A stretch of 64,000 nt of DNA from Streptomyces sp. SID8352 (GCF_009862265.1 NZ_WWGX01000006.1:186756-250755); one strand, 5' to 3'. Counted from the first letter of the stretch, positions 18,665 through 29,610 are shown. Notes: generated by a model from the sequence alone, not told the origin. Numbers and translations are program-made.

Positions 18665-20029
18665 TCAGGCGCCGCTCTCGCGGAGCATGTCCTCCCGCTC
18701 GACGAGCTTCACGCGGTCGCGGCCCTGCGGCTCGCCCAGTGCGCGCTCGGCGGCGTCGAGGCTGTGCCACCCGTCCCAGGTCGTATGGCGGACGCCGCGC
18801 TCGGCGAGGAAGGCGTCCACGGCCTCCGGGGCGGGTGCGACGGGGGTGTGCAGTCTGCCGTTGGCGTGGTCGTCCAGCAGGCTGGCGACGGTCTCGTTGG
18901 CGTCGCCCTTGGTGTGGCCGATCAGGCCGATCGGGCCGCGCCGGATCCAGCCGGTGACGTACGTGGAGGTGAGGTGCTCGCCGGAGTCCTCGATCACCCG
19001 GCCGCCCCGGTCCGGGACGGTGCCGGACCCGAGGTCCCAGGGCAGCTTCGGGAGCTGGTCGGAGAGGTAGCCGACGGCGCGGTAGACCGCGCTGACGTCC
19101 CAGTCCCTGAACCGGCCGGTGCCCTTGACGTTGCCCGTGCCGTCCAGGGCGGTGCGCTCGGTGCGCAGGCCCACGACCCGGCCGTCCTCGCCGAGGATCT
19201 CGGTGGGGGACTCGAAGAAGTGCAGGAACAGCTTGTGCGGCCGGTCGCCGGCGTCACGGATCGCCCAGTTCTCCAGCGTCTTGGCGACCATGTCGGCCTG
19301 CTTGTTGCCGCGCCGGGTGGCGATCGAGCCGTCGTCGTAGTCGATGTCCTCGGGGTCGACGATCACCTCGATGCTGGGCGAGTGGTCCAGCTCGCGCAGT
19401 TCCATCGGGCTGAACTTCGCCTGGGCGGGGCCGCGGCGGCCGAAGACGTGGATCTCGACGGCCTTGTTCGCCCTGAGTCCGTCGTAGACGTTCGGCGGGA
19501 TCTCGGTCGGCAGCAGTTCGTCGGCGGTCTTCGCCAGTACGCGGGCCACGTCCAGGGCAACATTGCCGACCCCGAGCACGGCGACCTTCTCGGCCTCCAG
19601 CGGCCAGGTGCGCGGCACGTCGGGGTGCCCGTCGTACCAGGAGACGAAGTCGGCGGCCCCGTAGGAGCCGTCGAGACCGATGCCGGGGACGTCCAGCGCG
19701 CGATCGGCGGTGGCGCCGGTGGCGAAGATCACGCCGTCGTAGAAGGCGCGCAGGTCGTCCAGGCTGATGTCGGTGGGGTAGTCCACATTGCCGAAGAGGC
19801 GGATCTGCGGTTTGTCCATCACCTGGTGGAGGGCGGTGATGATGCCCTTGATCCGCGGGTGGTCGGGCGCCACGCCGTAACGGATCAGACCGAACGGCGC
19901 GGGCATGCGCTCGAAGATGTCGATGGAGACGCCGGGGTCGGCGGCCACCTCGGACTTGAGCAGGGCGTCGGCGGCGTAGATCCCGGCGGGGCCGGATCCG
20001 ACGATGGCTACCCGCAGAGGGCGGGGCAT
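18665..20029 (-). CDS. FAD-dependent ferredoxin-NADP reductase, FprA/adrenodoxin-reductase type
   Basis: The 454-residue protein transfers electrons between NADPH and ferredoxins. The FAD site is VAIVGSGPAGIYAADAL (residues 7-23), followed by FERMPAPFGLIRYGVAPDHPRIK, a hallmark of the adrenodoxin-reductase family. The NADP site is VAVLGVGNVALDVARVLA with RRGPAQAKF downstream. The C-terminus includes YVTGWIRRGPIGLIGHTKGDA. Length matches M. tuberculosis FprA. It is monocistronic, ends at a strong hairpin, and starts about 40 bases from an iron-box-like element, so iron-responsive control by a DmdR/IdeR repressor is likely. Confidence 0.92.
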   Translation of the reverse strand: MPRPLRVAIVGSGPAGIYAADALLKSEVAADPGVSIDIFERMPAPFGLIRYGVAPDHPRIKGIITALHQVMDKPQIRLFGNVDYPTDISLDDLRAFYDGVIFATGATADRALDVPGIGLDGSYGAADFVSWYDGHPDVPRTWPLEAEKVAVLGVGNVALDVARVLAKTADELLPTEIPPNVYDGLRANKAVEIHVFGRRGPAQAKFSPMELRELDHSPSIEVIVDPEDIDYDDGSIATRRGNKQADMVAKTLENWAIRDAGDRPHKLFLHFFESPTEILGEDGRVVGLRTERTALDGTGNVKGTGRFRDWDVSAVYRAVGYLSDQLPKLPWDLGSGTVPDRGGRVIEDSGEHLTSTYVTGWIRRGPIGLIGHTKGDANETVASLLDDHANGRLHTPVAPAPEAVDAFLAERGVRHTTWDGWHSLDAAERALGEPQGRDRVKLVEREDMLRESGA

Positions 20030-20064
20030 GTTCAGGTTCCCTTCGAGCGGCGACGTATCGACTC

Positions 20065-20095
20065 GCAGTGAAGCCTAAACTAAGGCAACCCTAAG
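20065..20095 (-). promoter_or_regulatory. Candidate DmdR/IdeR iron box upstream of the FprA-like gene
   Basis: On the minus strand, positions 20083-20065 read TTAGTTTAGGCTTCACTGC. The first 12 bases match the iron box TTAGGTTAGGCT at 11 positions. A second, overlapping TTAGGGTTGCC starts at 20094. The element sits 36-66 bases upstream of the start codon, in the promoter zone. Overlapping half-sites are known for IdeR/DmdR operators. Confidence 0.55.
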
Positions 20096-20193
20096 TCGGT
20101 ACCTGGGTCCGGTCTATGGCCCCATAAGGCCCGCTTATGGGATGTCACAGAGGGGGTTTTGGTCCCGCCGCCCGGGCCGATCGCCCCGCGGCC

Positions 20194-20241
20194 CGTGCGG
20201 CGGCCCGTGCGACGACTCGTGCGGCGGCCTGTGCGAGCAGC
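20194..20241. repeat. Imperfect 12-bp tandem repeat (4 copies)
   Basis: The unit CGTGCGGCGGCC occurs at 20194 and 20218, with diverged copies at 20206 and 20230. It lies between the reductase promoter and the MFS gene and is not within a supported gene. Confidence 0.6.
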
Positions 20242-20413
20242 GCAGCGGCACGACCGTCCCGGCGGCGCCCCGGCACGGCCCGTGCGGAGCCGCGTCGGGC
20301 CGGCCTTCGCGCAGGCCACGGGTTTGGAACGGTTGCCGTGGGTGACGCGGCCGGGGAACCGCGCACCGCCCCGGCGCCCGTGCCGGAGCGGCGGTCTCGT
20401 GAAGGGAGCCCGT

Positions 20414-21865
20414 GTGGACCCCAACCGGTGGCGGGCTCTCTGGGTGACTCTGGTCGCCGGGTTCATGACGCTCCTCGACGTCACCATCGTCGCCGTCGCC
20501 CTGCCCTCCATCCAGCGGGAGCTGGGTGCCTCGGCGGCCTCCGTGCAGTGGATCGTCTCCGGCTACGCGCTGGCCTTCGCCCTCAGCCTGGTGACCGCCG
20601 GACGCGTCGGCGACGCCTACGGCAGACGCCGGGTGTTCCTCCTCTCGCTGGCCGGCTTCGTGCTGTGCAGCGCCGCCGCCGGGGCCGCGCCCGGGATCAC
20701 CCTGCTGGTGGTCGCGCGGCTCGCACAGGGGGTGGCGGCGGGCTGTCTGGCCCCGCAGAACTCCGCGCTGATCCAGCAGCTCTTCCGGGGCGCGGAGCGC
20801 GGGCGTGCCTTCGGTCTCTTCGGCGCGACCGTCGGGATCTCCAGTGCCGTCGGCCCCGTCATCGGCGGCCTGATCCTCTCGCTGGCGGGACCGCACGGCT
20901 GGCGGTGGATCTTCTACGTCAACGTGCCCGTCGGCATCGTCGCCCTCGTGCTCGGCGCCCGGCTGCTGCCCCGTGTCGAGCGCGGCGGCCGGGGCAGGCT
21001 CGACCCCGTCGGCGTGTCCCTGCTGGGCGCGGGGATCCTGGCGCTGATGCTGCCGCTGGTGGTGGCGGACGCCGGAGGGCTGCGCCGGCTGTGGTGGCTG
21101 TTCCCGGTGGGCCTGCTGATCCTCGCCGGCTTCACCCGCTGGGAACGCCTGACCGCCCGGCGCGGCAGGGAGCCCCTGCTCCACCCCGGTCTCCTCACCG
21201 AGACCCGCGGCTATGCCACCGGTGCCGTCCTGGGCACCTTGTACTTCATCGGCTTCAGCGGGGTGTGGCTGGTGTTCGCGCTGTTCTTCCAGGACGGGCT
21301 GGGCTTCTCGCCGCTGCGCTCGGGGCTGGCGGTCACCCCCTTCGCCGTCGGTTCCGCCGTCGCGGCGGCCGTGGCCGGGCGGCTGGTGGACCGGCTGGGC
21401 CGGACGCTCACCGTGTGGGGGCTGATCGCCGTCATGGCGGGCCTCGGGGGAACGGCCCTGATCCTCTGGCAGGTCCCCGCCGACCGGGCCGCCTGGGTCG
21501 CCGCGCCCGCCCTGCTGATCGGGGGGCTCGGCAGCGGCTGTGTGATCTCCCCGAACGTCACCATGACCCTGCACGACGTCCCGGTGCGGATGGCGGGCGC
21601 CGCCGGGGGAGCCCTCCAGACCGGGCAGCGGCTGGGCGGCGCGGTCGGCACCGCCGCGCTGCCGGGCCTGTTCTACCTCACGCTGAACGCCACCGGTCAC
21701 GACTACCACGCGGCCGTGGCCCTGTCCGTGGGCTCCGGGGTCGCGGCCATGCTCGGTGCCCTGGCCGTGGCCGTCGTCGACCGGCGGCGGGACAGGGTGG
21801 AGGACGGCGACCGGACCTGCCCACCCGAGACGGCGCACAGCATCACCCACGCGGGCCAGGGCTGA
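20414..21865 (+). CDS. MFS drug/proton antiporter, DHA2 (EmrB/QacA) type
   Basis: The 483-residue membrane protein has the DHA2 antiporter layout. Motif C-like and D1 regions are seen in FMTLLDVTIVAVALPSIQREL (helix 1), motif A in GRVGDAYGRRRVF (after helix 2), and the antiporter motif C in GATVGISSAVGPVIGGLI (helix 5). About 13-14 hydrophobic helices are present. GTG 20414 follows GAAGGGAG. Substrates are unknown. No regulator is adjacent, and the gene ends in a strong hairpin. Confidence 0.88.
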   Translation: MDPNRWRALWVTLVAGFMTLLDVTIVAVALPSIQRELGASAASVQWIVSGYALAFALSLVTAGRVGDAYGRRRVFLLSLAGFVLCSAAAGAAPGITLLVVARLAQGVAAGCLAPQNSALIQQLFRGAERGRAFGLFGATVGISSAVGPVIGGLILSLAGPHGWRWIFYVNVPVGIVALVLGARLLPRVERGGRGRLDPVGVSLLGAGILALMLPLVVADAGGLRRLWWLFPVGLLILAGFTRWERLTARRGREPLLHPGLLTETRGYATGAVLGTLYFIGFSGVWLVFALFFQDGLGFSPLRSGLAVTPFAVGSAVAAAVAGRLVDRLGRTLTVWGLIAVMAGLGGTALILWQVPADRAAWVAAPALLIGGLGSGCVISPNVTMTLHDVPVRMAGAAGGALQTGQRLGGAVGTAALPGLFYLTLNATGHDYHAAVALSVGSGVAAMLGALAVAVVDRRRDRVEDGDRTCPPETAHSITHAGQG

Positions 21866-21888
21866 CCGGGAGTCGCGGAGGGGGTGAG

Positions 21889-21925
21889 AATCGGTGAACA
21901 CTTCACTGCGAAGTGTTCACCGATT
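21889..21925 (+). terminator. Perfect 15-bp hairpin after the MFS gene
   Basis: Arms 21889-21903 (AATCGGTGAACACTT) and 21911-21925 are perfect reverse complements around a 7-base loop, 23 bases after the stop. The moderate A/T content is unusual for a terminator here, so a dyad operator for the CsbD gene is an alternative. Confidence 0.65.
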
Positions 21926-22075
21926 TCTGACACCTGTCGGAGACCGGACCCTCCCTCGGGCCCGCGCGACGCCGCGCCCCTCGGCCGCCCCTCGCCGAGC
22001 CGCCGGGTTTGATTCCGGCGACACGGGCGACCCGCAGGAGGAACAGCATCCGAACGCCAGGAGAGGTGAGTACCA

Positions 22076-22249
22076 GTGGCCGGCAGCGAGAAGTCCAAGA
22101 GCCGGATGGAACAGGCCAAGGGGAAGGCCAAGGAGGCGGTCGGCCGGGCCGTCGGCAACGAGCGGATGACCGCCGAGGGCCGGGCCGATCAGGCCAAGGG
22201 CGACGTCCGCCAGGCCAAGGAGAAGGGCAAGGACGCGTTTCGGCACTGA
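22076..22249 (+). CDS. CsbD family general stress protein
   Basis: A 57-residue protein starting at GTG 22076 behind GGAGAGGTGAG. It is a typical CsbD protein: two helical repeats built around EQAKGKAKEAVGRAVGNERM and EGRADQAKGDVRQAKEKG. In Bacillus the family belongs to the SigB general stress regulon; the molecular function is unknown. A partial SigB-type promoter match (GTTT at 22007-22010, then 14 bases, then GGGCGA) lies upstream, with a mismatch in the -10. A perfect hairpin follows. Confidence 0.9.
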   Translation: MAGSEKSKSRMEQAKGKAKEAVGRAVGNERMTAEGRADQAKGDVRQAKEKGKDAFRH

Positions 22250-22277
22250 GCAGGGGCCCGACCGCCCGGCGAGGTGT

Positions 22278-22320
22278 CGAGGGCCGGGCGGCCGACAGCG
22301 AGTCGGCCGCCCGGCCCTCG
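22278..22320 (+). terminator. Strong hairpin after the CsbD gene
   Basis: Nineteen-base perfectly complementary arms (22278-22296 and 22302-22320) with a 5-base loop AGCGA, 28 bases after the stop codon. Confidence 0.8.
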
Positions 22321-22414
22321 CGCGCGCCCGGCGCCGTCCCGGCTCGCCCGTCGCACGCGGGCCCGCTTCGGCTCGACGCGCGGAACCGCACCCGGCTCAC
22401 TAGGCTTTTCGAGT

Positions 22415-22693
22415 GTGGCTCACACATTCGACGAACTCGTGCACAAGCGTCGCGCCGCCGACCAGGCACAGCGCCGGGTCGAGGTGCTGCGCGACTCGTA
22501 CGGACCTCCGACCCAGCACCGATGGACCCCCCGGCAGTCCCATACCTATGAGACCGCGCTGAGGGCCTGGCGCGACCTGGACCGGGACGCGCGGACCGCG
22601 ATGGCCGAGTACATCAGGGCGGGGGACGAATCGCGGGACCGGGTCGAGACGGGCATCCGCGAGGCCCTCCAGGAAACCGATCCCGGCGCCTGA
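22415..22693 (+). CDS. Small conserved hypothetical protein (92 aa), possibly leaderless
   Basis: The product is soluble and helical (AHTFDELVHKRRAADQAQRR, TYETALRAWRDLDRDARTAMAEYIR), with no recognised family. GTG 22415 has no ribosome-binding site, but a TAGGCT hexamer at 22401-22406 lies 8 bases before it. This is the distance expected for a leaderless transcript, a common arrangement in streptomycetes. It is followed by a perfect hairpin, so it looks like a stand-alone transcription unit. Confidence 0.6.
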   Translation: MAHTFDELVHKRRAADQAQRRVEVLRDSYGPPTQHRWTPRQSHTYETALRAWRDLDRDARTAMAEYIRAGDESRDRVETGIREALQETDPGA

Positions 22694-22718
22694 GGAGCGA
22701 CCGGGACCCCCGTACGGC

Positions 22719-22755
22719 GGGCCGGGGGCCGGGCACAGGCTCCGGCCCCCGGCCC
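22719..22755 (+). terminator. Hairpin terminator with partial T tract
   Basis: Arms GGGCCGGGGGCCGG (22719-22732) and its exact complement (22742-22755) surround a 9-base loop, 25 bases after the stop. They are followed by CTTCATTCCT. Confidence 0.75.
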
Positions 22756-22932
22756 CTTCATTCCTCGTTCCGGCCCGGTCCCGCGTCACCGTCGCCCTCA
22801 CCGGCCACCCCCGGGTCGCTCACCGCCCGTTCGCCATGGTTGTGACGGCTGGGTGTCATGTGTCACGGTGTAGCGCCCTGTGAAGCCGTGCCCACGGCAT
22901 CGCGACCAGGCGACCGGTGAGGACGACAGGCC

Positions 22933-23524
22933 ATGACGCTGTGGAACGGCCGGGGTGATCCGGACCGCTGCGCGACGTGCTCGGCGCAACCCCCTGCGCC
23001 CCCGCCTCCGTCGCCCCCGCCGACGCGGCGCCCGAGAGCCGCGACGAGGTTCTCGGCGTCCCGCGGGCCCGCGCCGCGCACGGGCCGCCGGTGGTCCCTG
23101 CTCGACTCCAGGGCGCTCGCCGAGCCCCTGGAGACCGCCGCCCACTCGTCCCGGACCGCGGCGCCGCACACCGCCGCCGCGTGCGACGCGCTCGCCGCCA
23201 TGCCGACCGCCGCGGGCATCCCGCCGCTGGTCATGTGCCACGTCGCGCACGCCCCCGAGAACATGGGCTCCATCTGCTTCACCGTCGTCCGCGCCAGGGG
23301 AGCGGACCCGGTGGCCCCCTGGACCCGCGCCAAGTACGCGGCCGACGTCGCGCCCCTCGCCGTGGGCGGCACCATCACCCACCACCACGCCGTCGGCACC
23401 GACCACCGCGACCGCTGCGTGCGTGAGGCCGGGACCCTCGGCGTCCACTCGCCGCGCGCCGTCGAGCGGCGGCCGGACCCCTCCGGCGTGCTCGACCCGG
23501 GTGTCCTGCTGCCCGCCGACCGAC
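22933..23524 (+). pseudogene. Decayed alkyl-dihydroxyacetonephosphate synthase (FAD-linked oxidase) gene
   Basis: The C-terminal domain of an AGPS-type FAD-linked oxidase is readable from about 23099: LAEPLETA, VMCHVAHAPENMGSICFTVV, GGTITHHHAVGTDH (the conserved His motif) and GVLDPGVLLPADRP. The first bases encode a likely N-terminus (MTLWNGRGDPDR at 22933). The frame then shifts, so that the next stretch (LRDVLGATPCAPASVAPADAAPESRDEVLG, from about 22968) is in another frame. About 300 central residues containing the FAD-binding domain are missing and no in-frame stop closes the gene. The remnant precedes a diacylglycerol-kinase-family gene, a pairing I associate with intact AGPS genes in streptomycetes. 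Confidence 0.8.
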
Positions 23525-23654
23525 CGCCCCGTCCCGCCCCGCCACCGGCCCCCTCCGTCCCGTCCCCGTCCCGCACGGCGCGGGCCCGCCACCCCGCCCG
23601 TTCCCCGGCGGAGGGCCGGCCCGGCGCCGTCCGCCGGTTCCGAAAGGCACAGCG

Positions 23655-24536
23655 ATGCGACAGTTCACCGCCGTCGTCAACCCCTCCGCGGGCGGTGCCA
23701 CCGCTGCCACCGCCCTGCGCGGGGTGGCCCGGCTGCTGCGGGAGGCCGGAGCCGGGCTGGAGACGGAGCACAGCGGCAGCCTCGCGCACGCCCGTGAACT
23801 CGCCCTGCGGGCAGGGGAGCGGGGCCGGGTGGTGCTCGCCGTCGGCGGCGACGGCATGGCGGGCTGCGTCGGCGGCGCCCTCAGCGGCACCGGGACGCCG
23901 CTCGGCCTCGTCCCCGCGGGCCGGGGCAACGACTTCGCCCGGGCCCTCGGACTGTCCGACGACCCGGCCCGGCTCGCCGCCGTCCTGCTGCACGGGGAAC
24001 CGCGTGCCGTCGACACCATCGAGGTCACCTCGGCGGTCCACGACCGCACGGCCGTCCTCGGCAGCGTCTACGCCGGGGTCGACGCGCTCGCCAACCGTCA
24101 CGCCAACCGCTCCCGGCTGCTGCGCGGCACCGCCGCCTACTACGCGGGCGCGCTGAGGGCCGTCGCAGGCTGGCGCCCCGCCCGTTACCGGGTCACCGTC
24201 GACGGCGCGGAGCACTCCTTCACCGGCTACACCGTCGTGGCCGCCAACTCCGGCTACTACGGCTTCGACCGCCTCGTCGCCCCCGGTGCCCGGATCGACG
24301 ACGGACTGCTGGACGTCGTGATGATCCACCACGCCCCGCGCCGGCTGTTCTTCGCCCTGATGAACGAACTGGCCTCGGGTGCGCATGTGCGCCGCCCCCA
24401 GGTGCGGGTGGTGCGCGGCCGGGAGATACGCGTCGAGGCCGACCGGTCCCTGCCGTACGGCGCGGACGGCGAGGTGGACGCCGTCCTCCCGGTGACCGCC
24501 CGGGTACTGCCCGGCGCGCTGCGCGTGCTGCGCTGA
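23655..24536 (+). CDS. Diacylglycerol kinase family lipid kinase
   Basis: The 293-residue protein has the DAGK/YegS/sphingosine-kinase fold. The phosphate loop is NPSAGG (residues 9-14), the nucleotide site is VVLAVGGDGMAG (GGDGx motif, about 59-70), and VPAGRGNDFARALGL follows. The C-terminal lobe shows GSVYAGVDALANR and PYGADGEVDAVLP. It probably phosphorylates diacylglycerol or a related lipid at the membrane. It lies 130 bases after the AGPS remnant and may have lost its pathway partner. The start is preceded by AAAGG. Confidence 0.9.
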   Translation: MRQFTAVVNPSAGGATAATALRGVARLLREAGAGLETEHSGSLAHARELALRAGERGRVVLAVGGDGMAGCVGGALSGTGTPLGLVPAGRGNDFARALGLSDDPARLAAVLLHGEPRAVDTIEVTSAVHDRTAVLGSVYAGVDALANRHANRSRLLRGTAAYYAGALRAVAGWRPARYRVTVDGAEHSFTGYTVVAANSGYYGFDRLVAPGARIDDGLLDVVMIHHAPRRLFFALMNELASGAHVRRPQVRVVRGREIRVEADRSLPYGADGEVDAVLPVTARVLPGALRVLR

Positions 24537-24670
24537 AACGCACGAAAACCCTTGCGGGGCGAGGCTGTTCACCCCACCGCATCATCGGCCGAGCGGGCGG
24601 GGCGGGGTGACGGCGCGACGGTGGACGGGAGCGGCGGCCCGCCCGCCGCCGTCCCCGCCCGTTCTCCCCG

Positions 24671-26950
<2,280 letters not shown>

Positions 26951-27030
26951 CGGGCTGCTCTCCGTTCTGCTCCGGCCACCGCGCGGCCGGGCGTTCAGCG
27001 TTCCGCGATCCGCGGACGGGCCGTGACCGC

Positions 27031-27055
27031 GTACCCGGACCCCGGGGATCGAGGC
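27031..27055 (-). promoter_or_regulatory. SigB-type stress promoter for the catalase gene
   Basis: On the minus strand the sequence reads GCCT (27055-27052), a 15-base spacer, then GGGTAC (27036-27031). This fits the streptomycete SigB consensus GNNT-N14-16-GGGTAC/T exactly and would give a leader of roughly 75 bases to the ATG at 26950. Confidence 0.55.
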
Positions 27056-27558
27056 ATCCCCGCTCCCACCGCCCGTCGGGGGAGGTACGGAGCGCCGGCA
27101 CCGGAATCGGACCCCGCCGGGCGGGACCCGTCGGCGAACCGCCGGGGGGCCGACACCGGAAAGGCCCGCGTACGCCGTGGTGCGGGAACGCGACAGAGGG
27201 GTCTCGCGGCGCGGGTGCGGGGTCGGGTGCGGACGGCGCCTCTCGGGGCGCCCGTACCAGCCTCACCGCCGGACCATCGCCACGCCACCGGGAGAGCGCA
27301 TCCGGGGGAGGGGGCGTCGGCCCCTCTCTGAAAGGGTGTTACGGCGGAACGCCGGGCCACCGGCACGGGGTGCGGGCTGTCGGGGGCGGCGGGCGTCGGC
27401 CCAACGCGTCCGTCGAGCGTCGGCGCGGATTCGTCGGCGCGGTCACCGGTCCGTTCGCGGTGGACCGGTGACCCCCGGTCCGGTGCCGCGCCGGCAGGAG
27501 AGGGCGGGCCCGCTCCCGGCCGGTCGCCCCGCCCACCGGCCCGGTGGCCGGGACGGCT
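27056..27558. other. Intergenic region between catalase and methyltransferase genes
   Basis: No gene is supported. The sequence is GC-rich with low-complexity open frames. A short stretch CTCTCTGAAAGGGTGTTACGG near 27328-27348 is less GC-rich and might hold regulatory signals. Confidence 0.4.
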
Positions 27559-28197
27559 CTACGCGCGGCGGCGGCAGTGCAGGAACAGGTGCGATTCCGG
27601 GGTGGCGTCGGGATATGCCGGAGTGAACTCGCTCTCCTCCCGCTCCAGGACCTCCAGGCCGGACTCCTCGGCCAGCGCCGTCAGGTCCGGCGCGGTGAAG
27701 CTGCTCACCCGCACCCGGTGGCCCATGAAGAGGGCGTCGACGTTCTCGATGTCCAACGGCACCGTCGCCAGGGCGAGATGGCCGCCCGGCACCAGCGCCC
27801 GCGTCAGCCGTCCCAGGGTCTCCGTCTGCTCCCGCCGGTCCAGCTGGAGCAGGGAGAAGTAGGCGCAGACCGCGTCGAGCGACGCCTCCTCCAGCGGTTC
27901 GTCGCGGATGTCGGCGCAACGGAACGAGGCCGCCGGGACCTGCCGGGCCGCCAGCTCCGTCATCACCGGGGAGACGTCGACGCCCAGCACCCGGTGACCG
28001 GCGTCCGCGAGGGTCTCGGCGGTGGGCCGCCCGGTACCGCTGCCGACGTCGAGGACCCTGCTGCCCGGTGCCAGGCGTCCGAGCAGCCATTCCAGGGAAC
28101 GCCGTCGCGCGGGATCCCCCGCGAAGGCCCTCTCGTACTCGGCGCCCAGCTCGTCGAACACGGTGATGGGGGGCGGGAGTTGCAGGTCGTCGGTCAC
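27559..28197 (-). CDS. Class I SAM-dependent methyltransferase
   Basis: The 212-residue protein has the class I fold: motif I VLDVGSGTGRPTAETL, motif II VLGVDVSPVMTELA, motif III region ASFRCADIRDEPLEEASLDAVCAYFSLLQL and post-III LVPGGHLALATVPLD. The substrate cannot be predicted. GTG 28197 follows a GGAGG site, preferred over the upstream in-frame start at 28254. It is preceded on the same strand by a small membrane-protein gene, but the 100-base gap leaves co-transcription uncertain. Confidence 0.85.
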   Translation of the reverse strand: MTDDLQLPPPITVFDELGAEYERAFAGDPARRRSLEWLLGRLAPGSRVLDVGSGTGRPTAETLADAGHRVLGVDVSPVMTELAARQVPAASFRCADIRDEPLEEASLDAVCAYFSLLQLDRREQTETLGRLTRALVPGGHLALATVPLDIENVDALFMGHRVRVSSFTAPDLTALAEESGLEVLEREESEFTPAYPDATPESHLFLHCRRRA

Positions 28198-28297
28198 GAG
28201 GGTCCTCCGGTGGACGGCGCGGAACGATGCCGCGGGCCGAGGTGGCCGGGGCATCGTTCCACCACCGGCGCCCCACCGGCAAGCGGCGCCCGGCGGC

Positions 28298-28750
28298 TCA
28301 GCGCAGCGCCTGGTACACCGACGCCGTGGTGTAGCCGTACACCAGGTGCGGGATCAGGTCGGACAGCCACGAGACCCGGTCCCACCGGCCGGGATCGGTC
28401 ACCCCGAGCGCGGTGGCCGGCAGGTCGCCGCCCGCCATGGCGGCCGCGCCGAGCAGCGGCCCCGCCACCCAGTCCGGCAGCGGTCCGCGCCGCCCCCGCA
28501 GCAGCCCGTAGGCCGCGCCCACGCCGAGACCGGTGGCATGCCCGAGCAGAGCGCCGACGGCCTGCTCGCGGTGCGGGCCGGACTCCTCGTCGCCGAGGAC
28601 CAGCCCCACCCGGTCGGCGACCGCGTCCACGAGGTGGGCCGGCACCTCGCTGGAGCCCCGGCCGCGCAGCAGCATGTCGCCGTAGGAGGTGAGGTTGAGC
28701 GCGACGGTTCCGGCCGCGCCCGCGATCAGTCCCTTGATCCAGGATCGCAT
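28298..28750 (-). CDS. Small membrane protein of unknown function
   Basis: The 150-residue protein starts with MRSWIKGLIAGAAGTVALNLTSYGDM, a membrane helix carrying a Gly-rich face. It has two further hydrophobic segments (AVGALLGHATGLGVGAAYGLL; WVAGPLLGAAAMAGGDLPATAL) and ends with a conserved-looking WLSDLIPHLVYGYTTASVYQAL. The first-helix pattern resembles a family of actinobacterial membrane proteins without a known role. Confidence 0.65.
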   Translation of the reverse strand: MRSWIKGLIAGAAGTVALNLTSYGDMLLRGRGSSEVPAHLVDAVADRVGLVLGDEESGPHREQAVGALLGHATGLGVGAAYGLLRGRRGPLPDWVAGPLLGAAAMAGGDLPATALGVTDPGRWDRVSWLSDLIPHLVYGYTTASVYQALR

Positions 28751-28991
28751 CCGGTGACTCCTTCGGCACGGGGCGCGGCGGCGCGCGCGGACGGTCACGA
28801 CCGGCTCCGGGTTCCCCGCCGCGCGGGTCCGAAGAGTGCCCGGAGCTGCCGCACCCCGCCGCACCCGCCCGTCGCGCCGCCGAGGCGCCGGATGAGCGGT
28901 GGGCCCGCTCATGCCAGGACCCGCCCCGCGGCCCGGACCACGCCGGTCGGCCTCGCGCCCGTCCGTCGGCCGTCGCGCCCCGAGGCAGGAG

Positions 28992-29597
28992 TCACCCCTC
29001 CTGCTGGGCCCGGGACCGACCACCGTCCAGGGCGAGATCGACCAGCCCCCGCACCAGCTCCCCGTCCAGCGGCGCCTCGCTGAGCAGGACGCGCACGAAC
29101 AGCGGGCCGCTCACGGCCTCGATCAGCAGACCGGCGTCGGTGTCCGCCGCCAGCTCGCCGCGCCGCACCCCGCGCCGGACCATCTCCCCGGCCCGGTCCA
29201 GGCGCTCGCTCCAGAACGAACGGCGCCGGTCGTCGAGGGACGCGTCCTCCTGGGCCTCGACGCTCAGGCGCAGCAGGGCGCGCCCCTGTGCGGTGCCGAG
29301 CAGCCCGGCCAGCGCGCCGAAGAACTCCAGCAGGTCCTCCCGGACCCGCCCGGTGTCCGGTATCGGCAGGGCCGTGTCCATCCGGGTGGTGAGCGCGTCC
29401 AGGACCAGGTTCTCGCGGGAACCCCAGCGCCGGTAGACGGAGGTCTCGTGCACCCCGGCTGCTCGGGCGACGGCACCGACGGTCGTCGCGGCCAGCCCCT
29501 GGGCCGACAGCAGCTCGACCGTGGCGGCGAGCACGGCCCGGCGCATCGGTTCCCCCCGGCGGCGCAGGGGCGGGACGGAGGGTTCCGGAGAGGTCAT
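28992..29597 (-). CDS. TetR family transcriptional regulator
   Basis: The 201-residue protein has an N-terminal helix-turn-helix (AATVELLSAQGLAATTVGAVARAAGVHETSVYRRWGSRENLV) and a helical ligand-binding domain resembling the TetR_C_11-type clade. It is divergent from the alcohol dehydrogenase at 29712. Two near-identical operator-like repeats in the shared promoter region suggest that it represses both itself and that enzyme. Confidence 0.9.
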   Translation of the reverse strand: MTSPEPSVPPLRRRGEPMRRAVLAATVELLSAQGLAATTVGAVARAAGVHETSVYRRWGSRENLVLDALTTRMDTALPIPDTGRVREDLLEFFGALAGLLGTAQGRALLRLSVEAQEDASLDDRRRSFWSERLDRAGEMVRRGVRRGELAADTDAGLLIEAVSGPLFVRVLLSEAPLDGELVRGLVDLALDGGRSRAQQEG

Positions 29598-29610
29598 CGG
29601 CCCAGCCTAA

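Noticed and set aside
26951..27366. Short open frames upstream of the catalase gene
   Set aside because: They have no ribosome-binding sites or family matches and overlap the likely promoter.
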